NCBI RefSeq assembly: GCF_005154805.1 | Contig: NZ_CP039727.1 | Location: 2,787,501 to 2,851,500, forward strand | Reading direction: 5' to 3' | Source: Bacillus sp. S3 | GTDB taxonomy: Bacteria > Bacillota > Bacilli > Bacillales > Cytobacillaceae | Length of the DNA stretch: 64,000 nucleotides | Shown here: positions 16,451-25,194 of the stretch, piece after piece | Layout: every line of letters begins with the position of its first letter | How positions within the stretch are numbered: the first letter of the stretch is position 1 | Made by a program: the position numbers and the translations under genes | Notes under the pieces: generated by a model | The model's input: only the letters and a program-made list of their open reading frames with translations | Database searches by the model: none | Told to the model about the DNA's origin: nothing

Positions 16451-18409
16451 CTAGCTTTCCTGAACTTTTGTTTTGCTGCCACCTTTAAACATATATTGCA
16501 GGGCGAGCAGGAGGCCAAAAGACACCAGGCCAATAATATCACTAATTTTTTCTGGATAAATCAGACATAACCCGGAGATAAAGACAAGCACCCGTTCAAT
16601 CCAATACATTTTTCGCATCCAAAAGCCAATTACTCCTGCACTAATCGCTATCATCCCAATGAAGGCGGTAAACACAACCCAAATCAAATAGGTCCATGTC
16701 GTATCAATCATTAACAACTCAGGTGACAGGACAAACATATACGGAATGATAAAGGCAGAAATGGCCAGCTTGGAGGACTCTACCCCTGTTTTGAAAGGCT
16801 CCCCGCCCGAAATGGCTGCTGCGGCAAAAGCGGCCAAGGCCACCGGCGGCGTGATATCGGCAACAATCCCAAAATAGAACACGAACAAATGGGCTGATAA
16901 ATCAGGGACACCTAATAAAATGATTGCAGGTGCGGCAATCGTTGAGGTAATTACATAATTAGCCGTCGTAGGCGAACCCATCCCCAAAATGAGAGAGGCA
17001 ATCATTGTTAAGAATAATGTTGGGAGAAGTGCTCCCCCTGATAGATCAAGCAGCCCATTTGCCATTTTTAAACCTAGTCCTGTTTTCGTAACCACCCCGA
17101 CAATGATCCCCGCAGCTGCAGTTGCTGCCGCTACTCCGAGGGCAGTTCTTGCCCCATCAACAAGTGCCTCAATGATTCCTTTTAGGCCAATTCGCGTTTC
17201 TTTTCGAATCCCACTAACCACCACCGTAATCACAATCGACCATAATGCCGCTCGTATAACACTCATTCCAGACATCATTAAAAGAATGATGGCGATTATC
17301 GGTACTAATAAGTATAAATTTCCAAATACCTCTCTCCGGTTTGGCATTTCTTCTTTTGTTAAACCGCGGAGACCGATTCGCTTGGCCTCAAAATGCGTCA
17401 TGATCCATATGCCGGTAAAATAGAGGATCGCGGGAATAGCAGCCGCTTTAGCGATATCCCAATAACTGATGCCTCCGCCGATGAACTCTACCATCAAGAA
17501 AGCAGCAGCACCCATGACTGGCGGCATTAATTGTCCGCCGGTCGAAGACGATGCTTCCACTGCACCGGCAAATTCCTTTTTATAGCCAAGATTTTTCATC
17601 ATCGGTATCGTAAACGCGCCGGAGGTCACAACGTTCGCGACTGAACTGCCGCTTATTGTTCCCTGCAAGGCGCTTGAAAAGACGGCAACCTTAGCCGGCC
17701 CTCCGACACTCCTCCCTGCAATTGCAATCGAAAGATCATTAAAATATTCCCCAACCCCCGTTTTGATTAAAAAGGAACCAAATAATAAGAATAGAAAGAT
17801 AAATGTGGATGAAACGGCAAGCGGCGTACCAAGGATCCCTTCAGTGGTAAAAAACATCGTTTGCACCAGCCGCTCCAGATCAAGCCCGCGATGGGCAATA
17901 AACCCCGGCATGTATGGCCCAAACACGGCATAGACCATAAAGAGAACGGCGATGATGGTTATAGGCAATCCAACCGCACGGCGCGTCGCTTCTAAAACCA
18001 ACAAAATCGCTGCCATTCCTATATAGAAATCTAAGCTAGTTACATTTCCTGCCCGCAATACCAAATCATCAATCATCAAGGGCCAATAGGCGCCGATAAT
18101 GACTGATAATGCCGCTAGCATCATATCGTACCATGCCACTTTATGTTCTTTTCCCCTATTCTTCCTTCGTGCTGGAAAAAGTAAAAAAATGAGTGCAAGA
18201 GCAAATCCTAAATGAATCGAGCGCTGAAGCTGTGCTGTTAATACCCCAAAGATACTCGTATAAAGCTGAAACAAGGAAAACGCTAACAGTCCTCCAAAGG
18301 TGATCCATCCCATCATACCTTTTAATTTCCTAGTTCCAGCTTCCGGATCATATTTCTCCATCAGCTCCTGCTGTTTTTCTTCAGATAGTGCCTCTTCATA
18401 ATGACTCAA
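16451..18409 (-). CDS. TRAP transporter fused permease (4TM + 12TM)
   Basis: A 652-residue membrane protein joining the small (DctQ) and large (DctM) TRAP subunits, as is usual in TAXI-type systems. A short soluble N-terminus (EEALSEEKQQELMEKYDPEAG) precedes about four helices. The large-subunit part includes GSSVANVVTSGAFTIPMM, SSTGGQLMPPVMGAAAFLM and LGMGSPTTANYVI. It uses an ion gradient to import the substrate delivered by the binding protein at 19043. It overlaps the DUF1850 gene by 14 bases (18396-18409), indicating translational coupling. The substrate is unknown; C4-dicarboxylates, glutamate and others are known for TRAP systems. Confidence 0.94.
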   Translation of the reverse strand: MSHYEEALSEEKQQELMEKYDPEAGTRKLKGMMGWITFGGLLAFSLFQLYTSIFGVLTAQLQRSIHLGFALALIFLLFPARRKNRGKEHKVAWYDMMLAALSVIIGAYWPLMIDDLVLRAGNVTSLDFYIGMAAILLVLEATRRAVGLPITIIAVLFMVYAVFGPYMPGFIAHRGLDLERLVQTMFFTTEGILGTPLAVSSTFIFLFLLFGSFLIKTGVGEYFNDLSIAIAGRSVGGPAKVAVFSSALQGTISGSSVANVVTSGAFTIPMMKNLGYKKEFAGAVEASSSTGGQLMPPVMGAAAFLMVEFIGGGISYWDIAKAAAIPAILYFTGIWIMTHFEAKRIGLRGLTKEEMPNRREVFGNLYLLVPIIAIILLMMSGMSVIRAALWSIVITVVVSGIRKETRIGLKGIIEALVDGARTALGVAAATAAAGIIVGVVTKTGLGLKMANGLLDLSGGALLPTLFLTMIASLILGMGSPTTANYVITSTIAAPAIILLGVPDLSAHLFVFYFGIVADITPPVALAAFAAAAISGGEPFKTGVESSKLAISAFIIPYMFVLSPELLMIDTTWTYLIWVVFTAFIGMIAISAGVIGFWMRKMYWIERVLVFISGLCLIYPEKISDIIGLVSFGLLLALQYMFKGGSKTKVQES

Positions 18410-18929
18410 GAATATTCACTCCCTTCCATTGCTCAAGCAATGTCAGCCTTCGTATTTCAACCTTGACTGACGTTCCCGGTTTAATCGAATGTGATAATGG
18501 GTATTCTGTGTTTTTATAAATCACCCGATGGTTGGCGCGAACCTGTCCAATTCGTAAATAAAAGTAAGGAAAAATTCTCTTCATGTTTCTGATATAATAT
18601 TTTCCACTTTTTTGTTCAAAGGTTTCTCCCTCCTCAGCATTTGATGGCATACCAATGGAAAAATCCTCATATTCCAATTCAACTTGCCGAATCAGTTGTC
18701 TTGGTGTAATGTGATAACTTTCGATCACATCTGATAAATGAATCGAATGGGTGTATTTAATCTTAAATTGTTTTTCATCTTTTATTGGAATGAAAGCAAG
18801 CTTTTGATTTGAGTGATTCGGTTCAAATACAATGGTTTGCTGGAGCGGAATGCCCGCTAGGAAGGTGATAGCAATTACAAAGCAGATTACTAGTATAATG
18901 GTCAGGTGTACTAGCTTTTTATTTTTCAT
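18396..18929 (-). CDS. DUF1850 protein of the TRAP operon
   Basis: A 177-residue protein with one N-terminal transmembrane helix (LVHLTIILVICFVIAITFLAG) and an extracytoplasmic beta-rich domain holding the DUF1850 pattern: FKIKYTHSIHLSDVIESYHI, LEYEDFSIGMPSNAEEGE and YPLSHSIKPGTSVKVEI. DUF1850 genes are regularly placed between TAXI binding proteins and fused TRAP permeases, so a role in the transporter is inferred; its biochemical function is not known. ATG at 18929 follows AAGGAGATATT. Confidence 0.88.
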   Translation of the reverse strand: MKNKKLVHLTIILVICFVIAITFLAGIPLQQTIVFEPNHSNQKLAFIPIKDEKQFKIKYTHSIHLSDVIESYHITPRQLIRQVELEYEDFSIGMPSNAEEGETFEQKSGKYYIRNMKRIFPYFYLRIGQVRANHRVIYKNTEYPLSHSIKPGTSVKVEIRRLTLLEQWKGVNILESL

Positions 18930-18985
18930 AATATCTCCTTACACCTTTTCAATCTTTACATCATTCCAAAAACCGGAGAAAAGGA

Positions 18986-19012
18986 GACCGGCACGCTCTT
19001 CTGCTGCCGGTC
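18986..19012 (-). terminator. Intra-operon hairpin after the binding-protein gene
   Basis: A perfect 8-bp GC-rich stem, GACCGGCA / TGCCGGTC, lies between the solute-binding protein and the DUF1850/permease genes. Without a strong T-run it is more likely an RNA-stabilising or attenuating hairpin that leaves more transcript for the binding protein. Confidence 0.55.
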
Positions 19013-19042
19013 AACATTTGATGATATAAATGGATTCACAGC

Positions 19043-20047
19043 TTACTGTGCTTTTACCCCTTTTTCGTCAAAATATTTTTTTGCTCCTGGATGGACTTCA
19101 ATTCCCACACCGTTAAGCGCATTTTCTACTTTGATTAATTTCCCTTTCGCATGTGTCACTTTATCAAGATTTTCAAAGATAGCCTTCGTAATATCGTAAA
19201 CTACTTGTTCTGAAAGGTCGCTCCTTGCCACCAGCATCGCTTGAACTGCTACCGTTGAAACTGCCCCCTCTAACCCGTATGTTCCAGCGGGAATCTCGTC
19301 TTTAATGTAATATGGGTACTTTTTAATCAAGGCCTCAATTTTGTCTTGAGCTATTGGGATGATGACAACATCCTCTGTTGCTGATAGACTTTCAACAGCG
19401 CCAGTAGGGATTCCCGCTGTTACAAATGCTGCATCAATGGTCCCATCTTGAATGCCTTGAGTAGATTCATCAAAAGATAGATCTTGTTTCTTAATATCAT
19501 CAAACGTCATCCCGTGGACTTCGAGTATTTGTTCAGCATTTGGATTTGTTCCAGATCCAGGGGCACCGACAGAAACCTTTTTTCCCTTTAGGTCTTCTAC
19601 AGACTTAATCCCAGACTTTTTCGTAGTAACGATTTGAATCGTTTCCGGGTAAAGGGTCGCAATCGCTTTTACATTGTCCACTTTTTTGTCCTTAAACATT
19701 AATGTTCCTTGATTCGCATAGGAAGCAATATCGGTTTGTGAAAAAGCAATTTCAGCATCACCATTTTTCAGGGTTGTCATGTTTTCCGCTGAAGCACCTG
19801 ATGTCTCCGCATTTGCCTCAATACCTGTTTCATCTTTAATAATTTTCGCAAACGATCCACCTAGTGGATAATAGGTACCACCCGTTCCCCCAGTTAGAAT
19901 ACTAATGAATTTTGGTTTCTCTTCTGCTTTTTTCGCGTCGCCTGAACCCTCTTTTTTCCCGCCTTCCTCCTTACTGCCACAGGCAGCTAGAAACATTGAC
20001 ATCACTAAAAGAAAGACCAATGATAGAAATAAACTTCTCTTCTTCAA
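19043..20047 (-). CDS. TAXI-family TRAP solute-binding lipoprotein
   Basis: A 334-residue extracytoplasmic receptor. The signal sequence ends in the lipobox LAACGSK, followed by a Lys/Glu/Gly linker. The mature part has the TAXI hallmarks: SILTGGTGGTYYPLGGSFAKII, ETSGASAENM, KKVSVGAPGSGTNPNAEQIL and DAAFVTAGIPTGAVESL. It binds the substrate outside the membrane and hands it to the fused permease. First gene of a three-gene operon reading leftward. The ligand cannot be predicted; some TAXI proteins bind glutamate or other carboxylates. The D-2-hydroxyacid dehydrogenase gene diverges from the same region and may act on the imported compound. Confidence 0.93.
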   Translation of the reverse strand: MKKRSLFLSLVFLLVMSMFLAACGSKEEGGKKEGSGDAKKAEEKPKFISILTGGTGGTYYPLGGSFAKIIKDETGIEANAETSGASAENMTTLKNGDAEIAFSQTDIASYANQGTLMFKDKKVDNVKAIATLYPETIQIVTTKKSGIKSVEDLKGKKVSVGAPGSGTNPNAEQILEVHGMTFDDIKKQDLSFDESTQGIQDGTIDAAFVTAGIPTGAVESLSATEDVVIIPIAQDKIEALIKKYPYYIKDEIPAGTYGLEGAVSTVAVQAMLVARSDLSEQVVYDITKAIFENLDKVTHAKGKLIKVENALNGVGIEVHPGAKKYFDEKGVKAQ

Positions 20048-20285
20048 ATTGAAAACATCCCCCTTTATTCATTTTCTATCTGTCGTATTTATTCTTATTA
20101 GGAGGGACCAATAAACTTGTCAAATATAATTAAAATAGTGCTTTAGGCCTATTTTGAAATCAAAATGATGATATTTCCATTTTTCTCATTTTCAGAATTG
20201 TTGACTCACTCGAATCTTTATGTCAATTTAGAAACATAATGTCAATATTCAATCACATCATCTTGTGGAAGGAGTCATTTTGCTC

Positions 20286-21263
20286 ATGAAGAGAAAAGTC
20301 ATTGCCTATAACTTTGTATTAACCGAAGCCTTAAAAAAATTGGAGGACAAATTTGAGGTTGAAATATTTGATGGGATTGATCCAAAAACAGATACCTCCT
20401 TCTTAGTTGCCCTAAAGGAAGTAGAAGGGATTGTGGGCCTGGCGCTTCCCGTTGATCAGGAGTTCCTAGATCTTGCACCCAATTTAAAGATAGTCTCAAA
20501 TAACTCTACCGGCTACAATAATCTTTCGATTGAAGAAATGACGAAACGGGGCGTAATGGGGACAAATACACCCGGCGTACTCGAGAATACAACAGCCGAC
20601 GCCATTTTCGGCATTCTTCTTGCAGCTGCACGAAGGATCCCGGAATTAGACCACTTTGTGAAAACAGGAAATTGGAAGCAGCATTTAACCACAGAACAAT
20701 ATGCAATTGACGTCCATCATAAAACTTTAGGAATAATTGGAATGGGAAAAATTGGTTCAGCCATTGCAAAACGTGCCCATTTCGGTTTTGATATGAACAT
20801 TTTATATCACAACCGTTCTCGCAACGCTTCAGCAGAGGAGCGATATAATGCTACATACTGTGACCTTGATACATTACTTAAAGAAGCTGATTTTGTTTGC
20901 TTAATGACCCCCCTCACACCAGAAACCGAGAATTTGATTGGGGAACGCGAATTTAAGCTGATGAAGAACTCATGTATTTTTGTGAATGGCTCACGTGGAA
21001 AAACAGTAGATGAAACGGCACTGATTGAGGCATTAAGAAATAAAGAGATTCACGGTGCAGCATTGGACGTATTCCGAACCGAGCCAATCCAGCCGGATCA
21101 TCCATTACTACAATTCCCTAATGTGGTAACGACACCACATATTGGTTCATCCACTCATGAAACAGAACTGAAAATGGCAAACCTGGCTGTTGAAAATTTG
21201 CTGGCGGGACTTACGGGCAATCGACCTAAAAATTTGATTAATCCTGAATTGCTAGACAAATAA
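20286..21263 (+). CDS. D-2-hydroxyacid dehydrogenase (glyoxylate/hydroxypyruvate reductase type)
   Basis: A 325-residue NAD(P)-dependent oxidoreductase that interconverts a 2-oxoacid and a D-2-hydroxyacid. Rossmann motif GIIGMGKIGSAIAKRA lies near residue 145. The catalytic triad is Arg in NGSRGKTVDE, Glu in VFRTEPIQPDHPL and His in TPHIGSSTHET. Subfamily features resemble glyoxylate/gluconate 2-reductases. ATG at 20286 is 11 bases after GGAG; a TTG at 20280 in the same frame is a possible alternative. It is divergent from the TRAP operon, whose substrate could be a hydroxyacid; that link is an inference. Confidence 0.9.
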   Translation: MKRKVIAYNFVLTEALKKLEDKFEVEIFDGIDPKTDTSFLVALKEVEGIVGLALPVDQEFLDLAPNLKIVSNNSTGYNNLSIEEMTKRGVMGTNTPGVLENTTADAIFGILLAAARRIPELDHFVKTGNWKQHLTTEQYAIDVHHKTLGIIGMGKIGSAIAKRAHFGFDMNILYHNRSRNASAEERYNATYCDLDTLLKEADFVCLMTPLTPETENLIGEREFKLMKNSCIFVNGSRGKTVDETALIEALRNKEIHGAALDVFRTEPIQPDHPLLQFPNVVTTPHIGSSTHETELKMANLAVENLLAGLTGNRPKNLINPELLDK

Positions 21264-21278
21264 TAGAAGAAACAAATA

Positions 21279-21322
21279 GTGCCTGTCTCCGCATGACAAT
21301 TAAATCAAAGCGGAACAGGCAC
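21279..21322. repeat. Hairpin built on GTGCCTGT / ACAGGCAC
   Basis: GTGCCTGT, one unpaired C, TCCGC then a 17-base loop and GCGGA, ACAGGCAC form a 13-bp stem. The arm GTGCCTG is shared with the dispersed repeat at 9958 and 12319. There is no T-run; it may still protect or end the dehydrogenase mRNA. Confidence 0.6.
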
Positions 21323-21349
21323 CATGCTTTAAAGGTTTATTACAATCTA

Positions 21350-22024
21350 TTACTCGTCACCTTTTACCCCATAGGATGGAGCTATTTCAGGGATGACTGC
21401 CCTTACTTTGTAATCGTTTGCCTGTGGACCGTAGATTTCCCAAAGCTTTTTTAAATCCTCAAGCGGCTGCTCACTAAAATCCACTCGTAAATCAACATAG
21501 GCGAACGGTTCGTCTGTAAAAACAAGAAGTCCTATAGAGCGTTCTTGATCCAGCTCCCCGCCCATTTGGAACCCCTTTTCGATTGCAGCAATTAACCGTT
21601 CAGTCAGAGGCTGCCCTTCTGTCCGTAGGAATTCTCGGCCCATGGCTTCCGGAATATCAGGGTCACTTAGCAAATTACCGATGCTGGCAACATTTTGCGC
21701 GCAAAACTCACCATGTACACCTAATGCATTCGAACCAGTGAAGGCAGCTGGTTTTCCGTTTGCATCAACTACCGCCAACTGTCTGTAATCCGGAAATGGT
21801 GATGTTGCCTTCATTGCGCGAATCGCCGCTTCCGCATCATAACCATTTTCTAAAACTGAAAAACCAATTGCTGCTAACCGTGGATCAGTCACATTTTGTG
21901 TTAAAATAGCACCGACACCTGTTTTCACCCATGGGCATCTTGCCCCAACAGATGGACTGCTGGACGTAACAACGACTCCAAATGCACCCGTGGCAGCACA
22001 ACGTCCTGCTACTGAAAATGTCAT
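21350..22024 (-). CDS. DUF1028 family protein
   Basis: A 224-residue protein beginning MTFSVAGRCAATGAFGVVV with the DUF1028 pattern (SVGARCPWVKTGVGAILTQNVTDPRLAAIG, TGSNALGVHGEFCAQNVASIGNLL, ERSIGLLVF). The fold is thought to be related to Ntn hydrolases, with the residue after the initiator Met as possible nucleophile, but no activity is established. ATG at 22024 follows AAGGAGG, and an upstream frame to 22045 is not needed. It is the last gene after RidA in the oxygenase/importer cluster; the pairing of DUF1028 with RidA suggests a hydrolytic step on a nitrogenous intermediate. Confidence 0.85.
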   Translation of the reverse strand: MTFSVAGRCAATGAFGVVVTSSSPSVGARCPWVKTGVGAILTQNVTDPRLAAIGFSVLENGYDAEAAIRAMKATSPFPDYRQLAVVDANGKPAAFTGSNALGVHGEFCAQNVASIGNLLSDPDIPEAMGREFLRTEGQPLTERLIAAIEKGFQMGGELDQERSIGLLVFTDEPFAYVDLRVDFSEQPLEDLKKLWEIYGPQANDYKVRAVIPEIAPSYGVKGDE

Positions 22025-22112
22025 TAAATTCCTCCTTGGTGACACAATTATTCAACTTATTATCACTATTTTCACTATAACAATAGTAATAATAATCAGT
22101 AAAAAAACTATA

Positions 22113-22565
22113 TTATTCGCTAATTACTGCCTCGACATCAATTTCCATTAACATTTCAGGCATGGCAAAACCGCTGACTAGTAATCCTGTGCTGCATGGA
22201 TAAACATCTTTGAAATGTTTCCCGATAACCGGATAAACTTTGCTTCGATCTTCGCGGTGCATCAAGTAGACTGTTATTTTACAAATATCATTAATCGTAC
22301 CGCCAGCCTCTTCGATTAGCTGTTTCACACAAGTACAAGCCATTTCTGCCTGCTCGACTACATCTCCAACACCATGAAAGTTTCCATCTAAATCAAATCC
22401 TGTCTGTCCCCTTAAGAAAATCCGATTTCCTGCTCTTACTGCCATACTAAATTCATTTACAATATGGTGCTCCGGTTTTCCTAAATGTTTTGGATAATAC
22501 TGGTCTGTTTTGAATTTACGGAATCTTTGAATTTCTACCTTTTTGGTTTCACCATGAACTGACAT
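22113..22565 (-). CDS. RidA/YjgF-family enamine/imine deaminase
   Basis: A 150-residue member of the RidA/YER057c/UK114 family. It shows NRIFLRGQTGFDLDGNFHGVGDVVEQAEMAC, the catalytic-site region around the later segment CSTGLLVSGFAMPEMLMEIDVEAVI, and family length with a short N-terminal extension. RidA proteins hydrolyse reactive enamines and imines, and several catabolic clusters (for example RutC in pyrimidine breakdown) carry their own copy. It has its own consensus promoter (22626-22654) after livF. It is followed 88 bases later by the DUF1028 gene. The substrate here is unknown. Confidence 0.9.
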   Translation of the reverse strand: MSVHGETKKVEIQRFRKFKTDQYYPKHLGKPEHHIVNEFSMAVRAGNRIFLRGQTGFDLDGNFHGVGDVVEQAEMACTCVKQLIEEAGGTINDICKITVYLMHREDRSKVYPVIGKHFKDVYPCSTGLLVSGFAMPEMLMEIDVEAVISE

Positions 22566-22625
22566 CCTTGATCATCCTCTCCTCTAGTCATTTAAGGAAT
22601 TAATCCTTATTTGGTCCTTAAACAT

Positions 22626-22654
22626 AATATAAAGTCTATTCAGAAAATTGTCAA
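22626..22654 (-). promoter_or_regulatory. SigA promoter of ridA-DUF1028
   Basis: On the minus strand TTGACA (22654-22649), 17 bases, then TATATT (22631-22626). An AATTTTTTCG half-site lies just upstream, resembling half of the inverted repeat found at the other two cluster promoters. Confidence 0.75.
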
Positions 22655-22679
22655 GTTTGCGAAAAAATTAATTGCTCTT

Positions 22680-23378
22680 TTATCCAAGATAGGACCGATG
22701 AACAAGCTCACTTTCTTTTAACTCTTTTTTCGTCCCTTGACCAGCCAATCTGCCTGCCATTAAAACATAGCCTCGGCTGCAAAAATCAATCGCCATTTCC
22801 GCGTTTTGGTCGACTAATAGAATCGTTGTACCTTGCTGATGCAATTCTGTGATTTTATCATACACTTCAAATACTAGTTTAGGTGATAACCCCATAGAAG
22901 GTTCATCAAGCAATAATAGTTTCGGACTTGTCATCATCGCACGTGCGATAGCCAGCATTTGTTGCTCTCCGCCTGAAAGAAGACCAGCCAATTGTTCCCG
23001 CCTTTCACGGAGGATGGGAAAAGGTTCTGTCACCTCTTCAGCACGTTGCTGACGTTCCTTTGCAGATAGGGTATACCCCCCCAAAAGCAAATTATCCCAA
23101 ACAGAAAGTAATGGAAATACATGCCGTCCTTCGGGAACAAGTGTCATACCTCGACTGACTAGTTTAAACGTTTTTTCATTTGCGATTGACTTACCGGACA
23201 GCTGAATATCCCCGCTTTTCGGACGGAGCTCTCCGATGATTGTTTTCAATAAAGTACTCTTTCCTGCCCCATTTGCGCCAATCACAGAGACGGCTTCCTT
23301 TTCTTCCACCTTAATACTGACCTTATCTAAAGCACATATTTGTCCATAGTAGGTACTCACATTCGAGATATTAAGCAT
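22680..23378 (-). CDS. livF: Branched-chain-type ABC transporter ATP-binding protein
   Basis: A 232-residue ATPase of the LivF type. Walker A GANGAGKST, Q-loop region, signature LSGGEQQMLAIARAM, Walker B LLLLDEPSMGLSP and the switch segment (here DQNAEM) are all present. It works with LivG at the inner face of the LivH/LivM channel. Its start codon overlaps the livG stop by 8 bases (23371-23378). Despite the family name, such importers also carry amides, urea, purines and aromatic acids, so the substrate should be sought among compounds for the adjacent oxygenases. Confidence 0.94.
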   Translation of the reverse strand: MLNISNVSTYYGQICALDKVSIKVEEKEAVSVIGANGAGKSTLLKTIIGELRPKSGDIQLSGKSIANEKTFKLVSRGMTLVPEGRHVFPLLSVWDNLLLGGYTLSAKERQQRAEEVTEPFPILRERREQLAGLLSGGEQQMLAIARAMMTSPKLLLLDEPSMGLSPKLVFEVYDKITELHQQGTTILLVDQNAEMAIDFCSRGYVLMAGRLAGQGTKKELKESELVHRSYLG

Positions 23379-24165
23379 TTACCTCAGCCCTCCCCATATA
23401 GGCTTCCAATACTGCAGGATGACTCTGAATCACTTCAGGAGGACCTTCGACCAGCTTTTCTCCAAAATTAATCACAGTGATTTTGTTTGACAGCGCATTC
23501 ACGAGATGCATGTCATGTGCAATAATTAAAATAGTGATACCCTGTTTATTGACTTGCGTAAACAGTTCCATAAGCTCGTTTGTTTCCGTCTGATTCATGC
23601 CGGCAGTTGGCTCATCAAGTAATAACAGCCGTGGATTGGTTGCCAATGCCCTGGCGATTTCCACTCGTCTTTGGTTGCCATACGATAATTTTGCCGCATA
23701 TTCATTACGCATATCCCACAACCCTACAAAATGCAAAATTTCTTCAATCAGCTTTTTGGCAGAGTATTCGTTGTTTCGAAAGTTCTTTGTTCGAAATAAA
23801 GCCGGGAGAAGTTTCGCGCCCGTCAACAGATAGGTTCCAATCAACACTGTTTCAAAAACAGTCATATCCGGAAATAAACGAATATTTTGGAAGGTTCGCG
23901 ATACACCTTTCTGTGCAATTATATCAGGTCTCAAAGCTGTGATATTTTGATTGACTAGTTTTATTTTCCCTTCGTCGGGTGTAATCACTCCAGTGATCAG
24001 GTTAAAAAGTGTGCTTTTACCAGCTCCATTTGGTCCAATGATGGCATGAATATTGTTTTCGGTAACGGAAAAAGATAGATTGTTAACAGCCTTTACTCCC
24101 CCGAAGGCTTTTGAGAGATTCGTAACGGTTAAAATAGCTGAATTATTAACAAGATTACTGCTCAT
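23371..24165 (-). CDS. livG: Branched-chain-type ABC transporter ATP-binding protein
   Basis: A 264-residue ATPase with Walker A GPNGAGKST, signature LSYGNQRRVEIARAL, Walker B LLLLDEPTAGMNQTE and switch His in IIAHDMHLV. The AGMN..E sequence after Walker B is the LivG form. It overlaps livM by 11 bases (24155-24165) and livF by 8, so the three are translationally coupled. Confidence 0.94.
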   Translation of the reverse strand: MSSNLVNNSAILTVTNLSKAFGGVKAVNNLSFSVTENNIHAIIGPNGAGKSTLFNLITGVITPDEGKIKLVNQNITALRPDIIAQKGVSRTFQNIRLFPDMTVFETVLIGTYLLTGAKLLPALFRTKNFRNNEYSAKKLIEEILHFVGLWDMRNEYAAKLSYGNQRRVEIARALATNPRLLLLDEPTAGMNQTETNELMELFTQVNKQGITILIIAHDMHLVNALSNKITVINFGEKLVEGPPEVIQSHPAVLEAYMGRAEVNA

Positions 24166-25180
24166 AACTCAACCCCTCTTTCTCTACCACCTTTTTTTCT
24201 GCTTGACCTGATCCTTTTTGAAGACGTCTTTTGGACATTTGGAATAGTCCCATAATTCCTTTAGGGAAAAACATAATCATAATGACGATCAAGCATCCAT
24301 AAATCAGCATTCTTAATTCTGGTGTTTCTCTTAAAGCTTCAGAAGAAACCGTCAGAATGACCGCTCCAATAATTGCACCTGCAATCGAGCCCTGCCCGCC
24401 AATCATAACCATGGTTAAGATCGTGACAGACATTCCAAAAGCGAATGTTTCCGGACTGACCACATGAAGAAAGTGGGCATAAAGGGCACCGGCCGCACCG
24501 CAAAAGGCTGATGATATGGTAAACATGGTAACTTTTGTTTTAAATATAGGAATTCCCATTGCTTGAGCAGCCAATTCATCATCACGAATGGCGGTACATG
24601 CACGCCCAAACCCGGATTTGATAATCAGCCATGTGATCAAAATACCTAAATAAACAAAGATTAATAACAAGGGATAATAATCATGGTATTGGATAAATGG
24701 AAATTCAAATAACCCTATTGTAATTGTTGGAGGTGCTGATATTCCCGCAATCCCCATGGGACCACCGGTTAAATCTGTCCAGTTAAGAAAAACTAGCCAG
24801 ATAATAGTTCCAAAAGCAAGTGTTGCCATAACGAGGTATTCTTCAATTAATTTCAACCCAATAAATCCAATAACAAACCCAATTACCGCCGTAACGACAA
24901 TCGAAAATGGGAGTGTTAACCATAGGGAAAAACCGAGGCTTTTCGCCATAATCGCAGCTACATAAGCACCAATCCCAAAGAACGCACCATGCCCCACGGA
25001 AACCTGACCTGTATAACCCACAATTAAATCAAGTCCCAAAGAAAGGATGGCATAGATTAAAATAAGATCGATAACATACATAATGTAAGGATTTGCTATG
25101 CCAAGCGGAAGGAGAAATAATGCAATTCCTCCAAAAATAAACACGATTTTTCTAAAACCTGTTTTTTTGATTTGTTCCAT
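24155..25180 (-). CDS. livM: Branched-chain-type ABC transporter permease
   Basis: A 341-residue inner-membrane permease of the LivM type with about eight to ten hydrophobic segments. The characteristic block GLDLIVGYTGQVSVGHGAFFGIGAYVAA lies near residues 48-75 and the cytoplasmic coupling loop CTAIRDDELAAQAMGI in the second half. ATG at 25180 follows AAAGGAGGGAG. It pairs with LivH to form the channel. Confidence 0.94.
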   Translation of the reverse strand: MEQIKKTGFRKIVFIFGGIALFLLPLGIANPYIMYVIDLILIYAILSLGLDLIVGYTGQVSVGHGAFFGIGAYVAAIMAKSLGFSLWLTLPFSIVVTAVIGFVIGFIGLKLIEEYLVMATLAFGTIIWLVFLNWTDLTGGPMGIAGISAPPTITIGLFEFPFIQYHDYYPLLLIFVYLGILITWLIIKSGFGRACTAIRDDELAAQAMGIPIFKTKVTMFTISSAFCGAAGALYAHFLHVVSPETFAFGMSVTILTMVMIGGQGSIAGAIIGAVILTVSSEALRETPELRMLIYGCLIVIMIMFFPKGIMGLFQMSKRRLQKGSGQAEKKVVEKEGLSYEQ

Positions 25181-25194
25181 TTCTTCTCCCTCCT

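Noticed and set aside
16989..17423. 144-codon frame on the plus strand inside the TRAP permease gene
   Set aside because: Antisense shadow of a hydrophobic gene, without an RBS; composition rich in Pro/Ser/Ala, as expected from a complementary strand.
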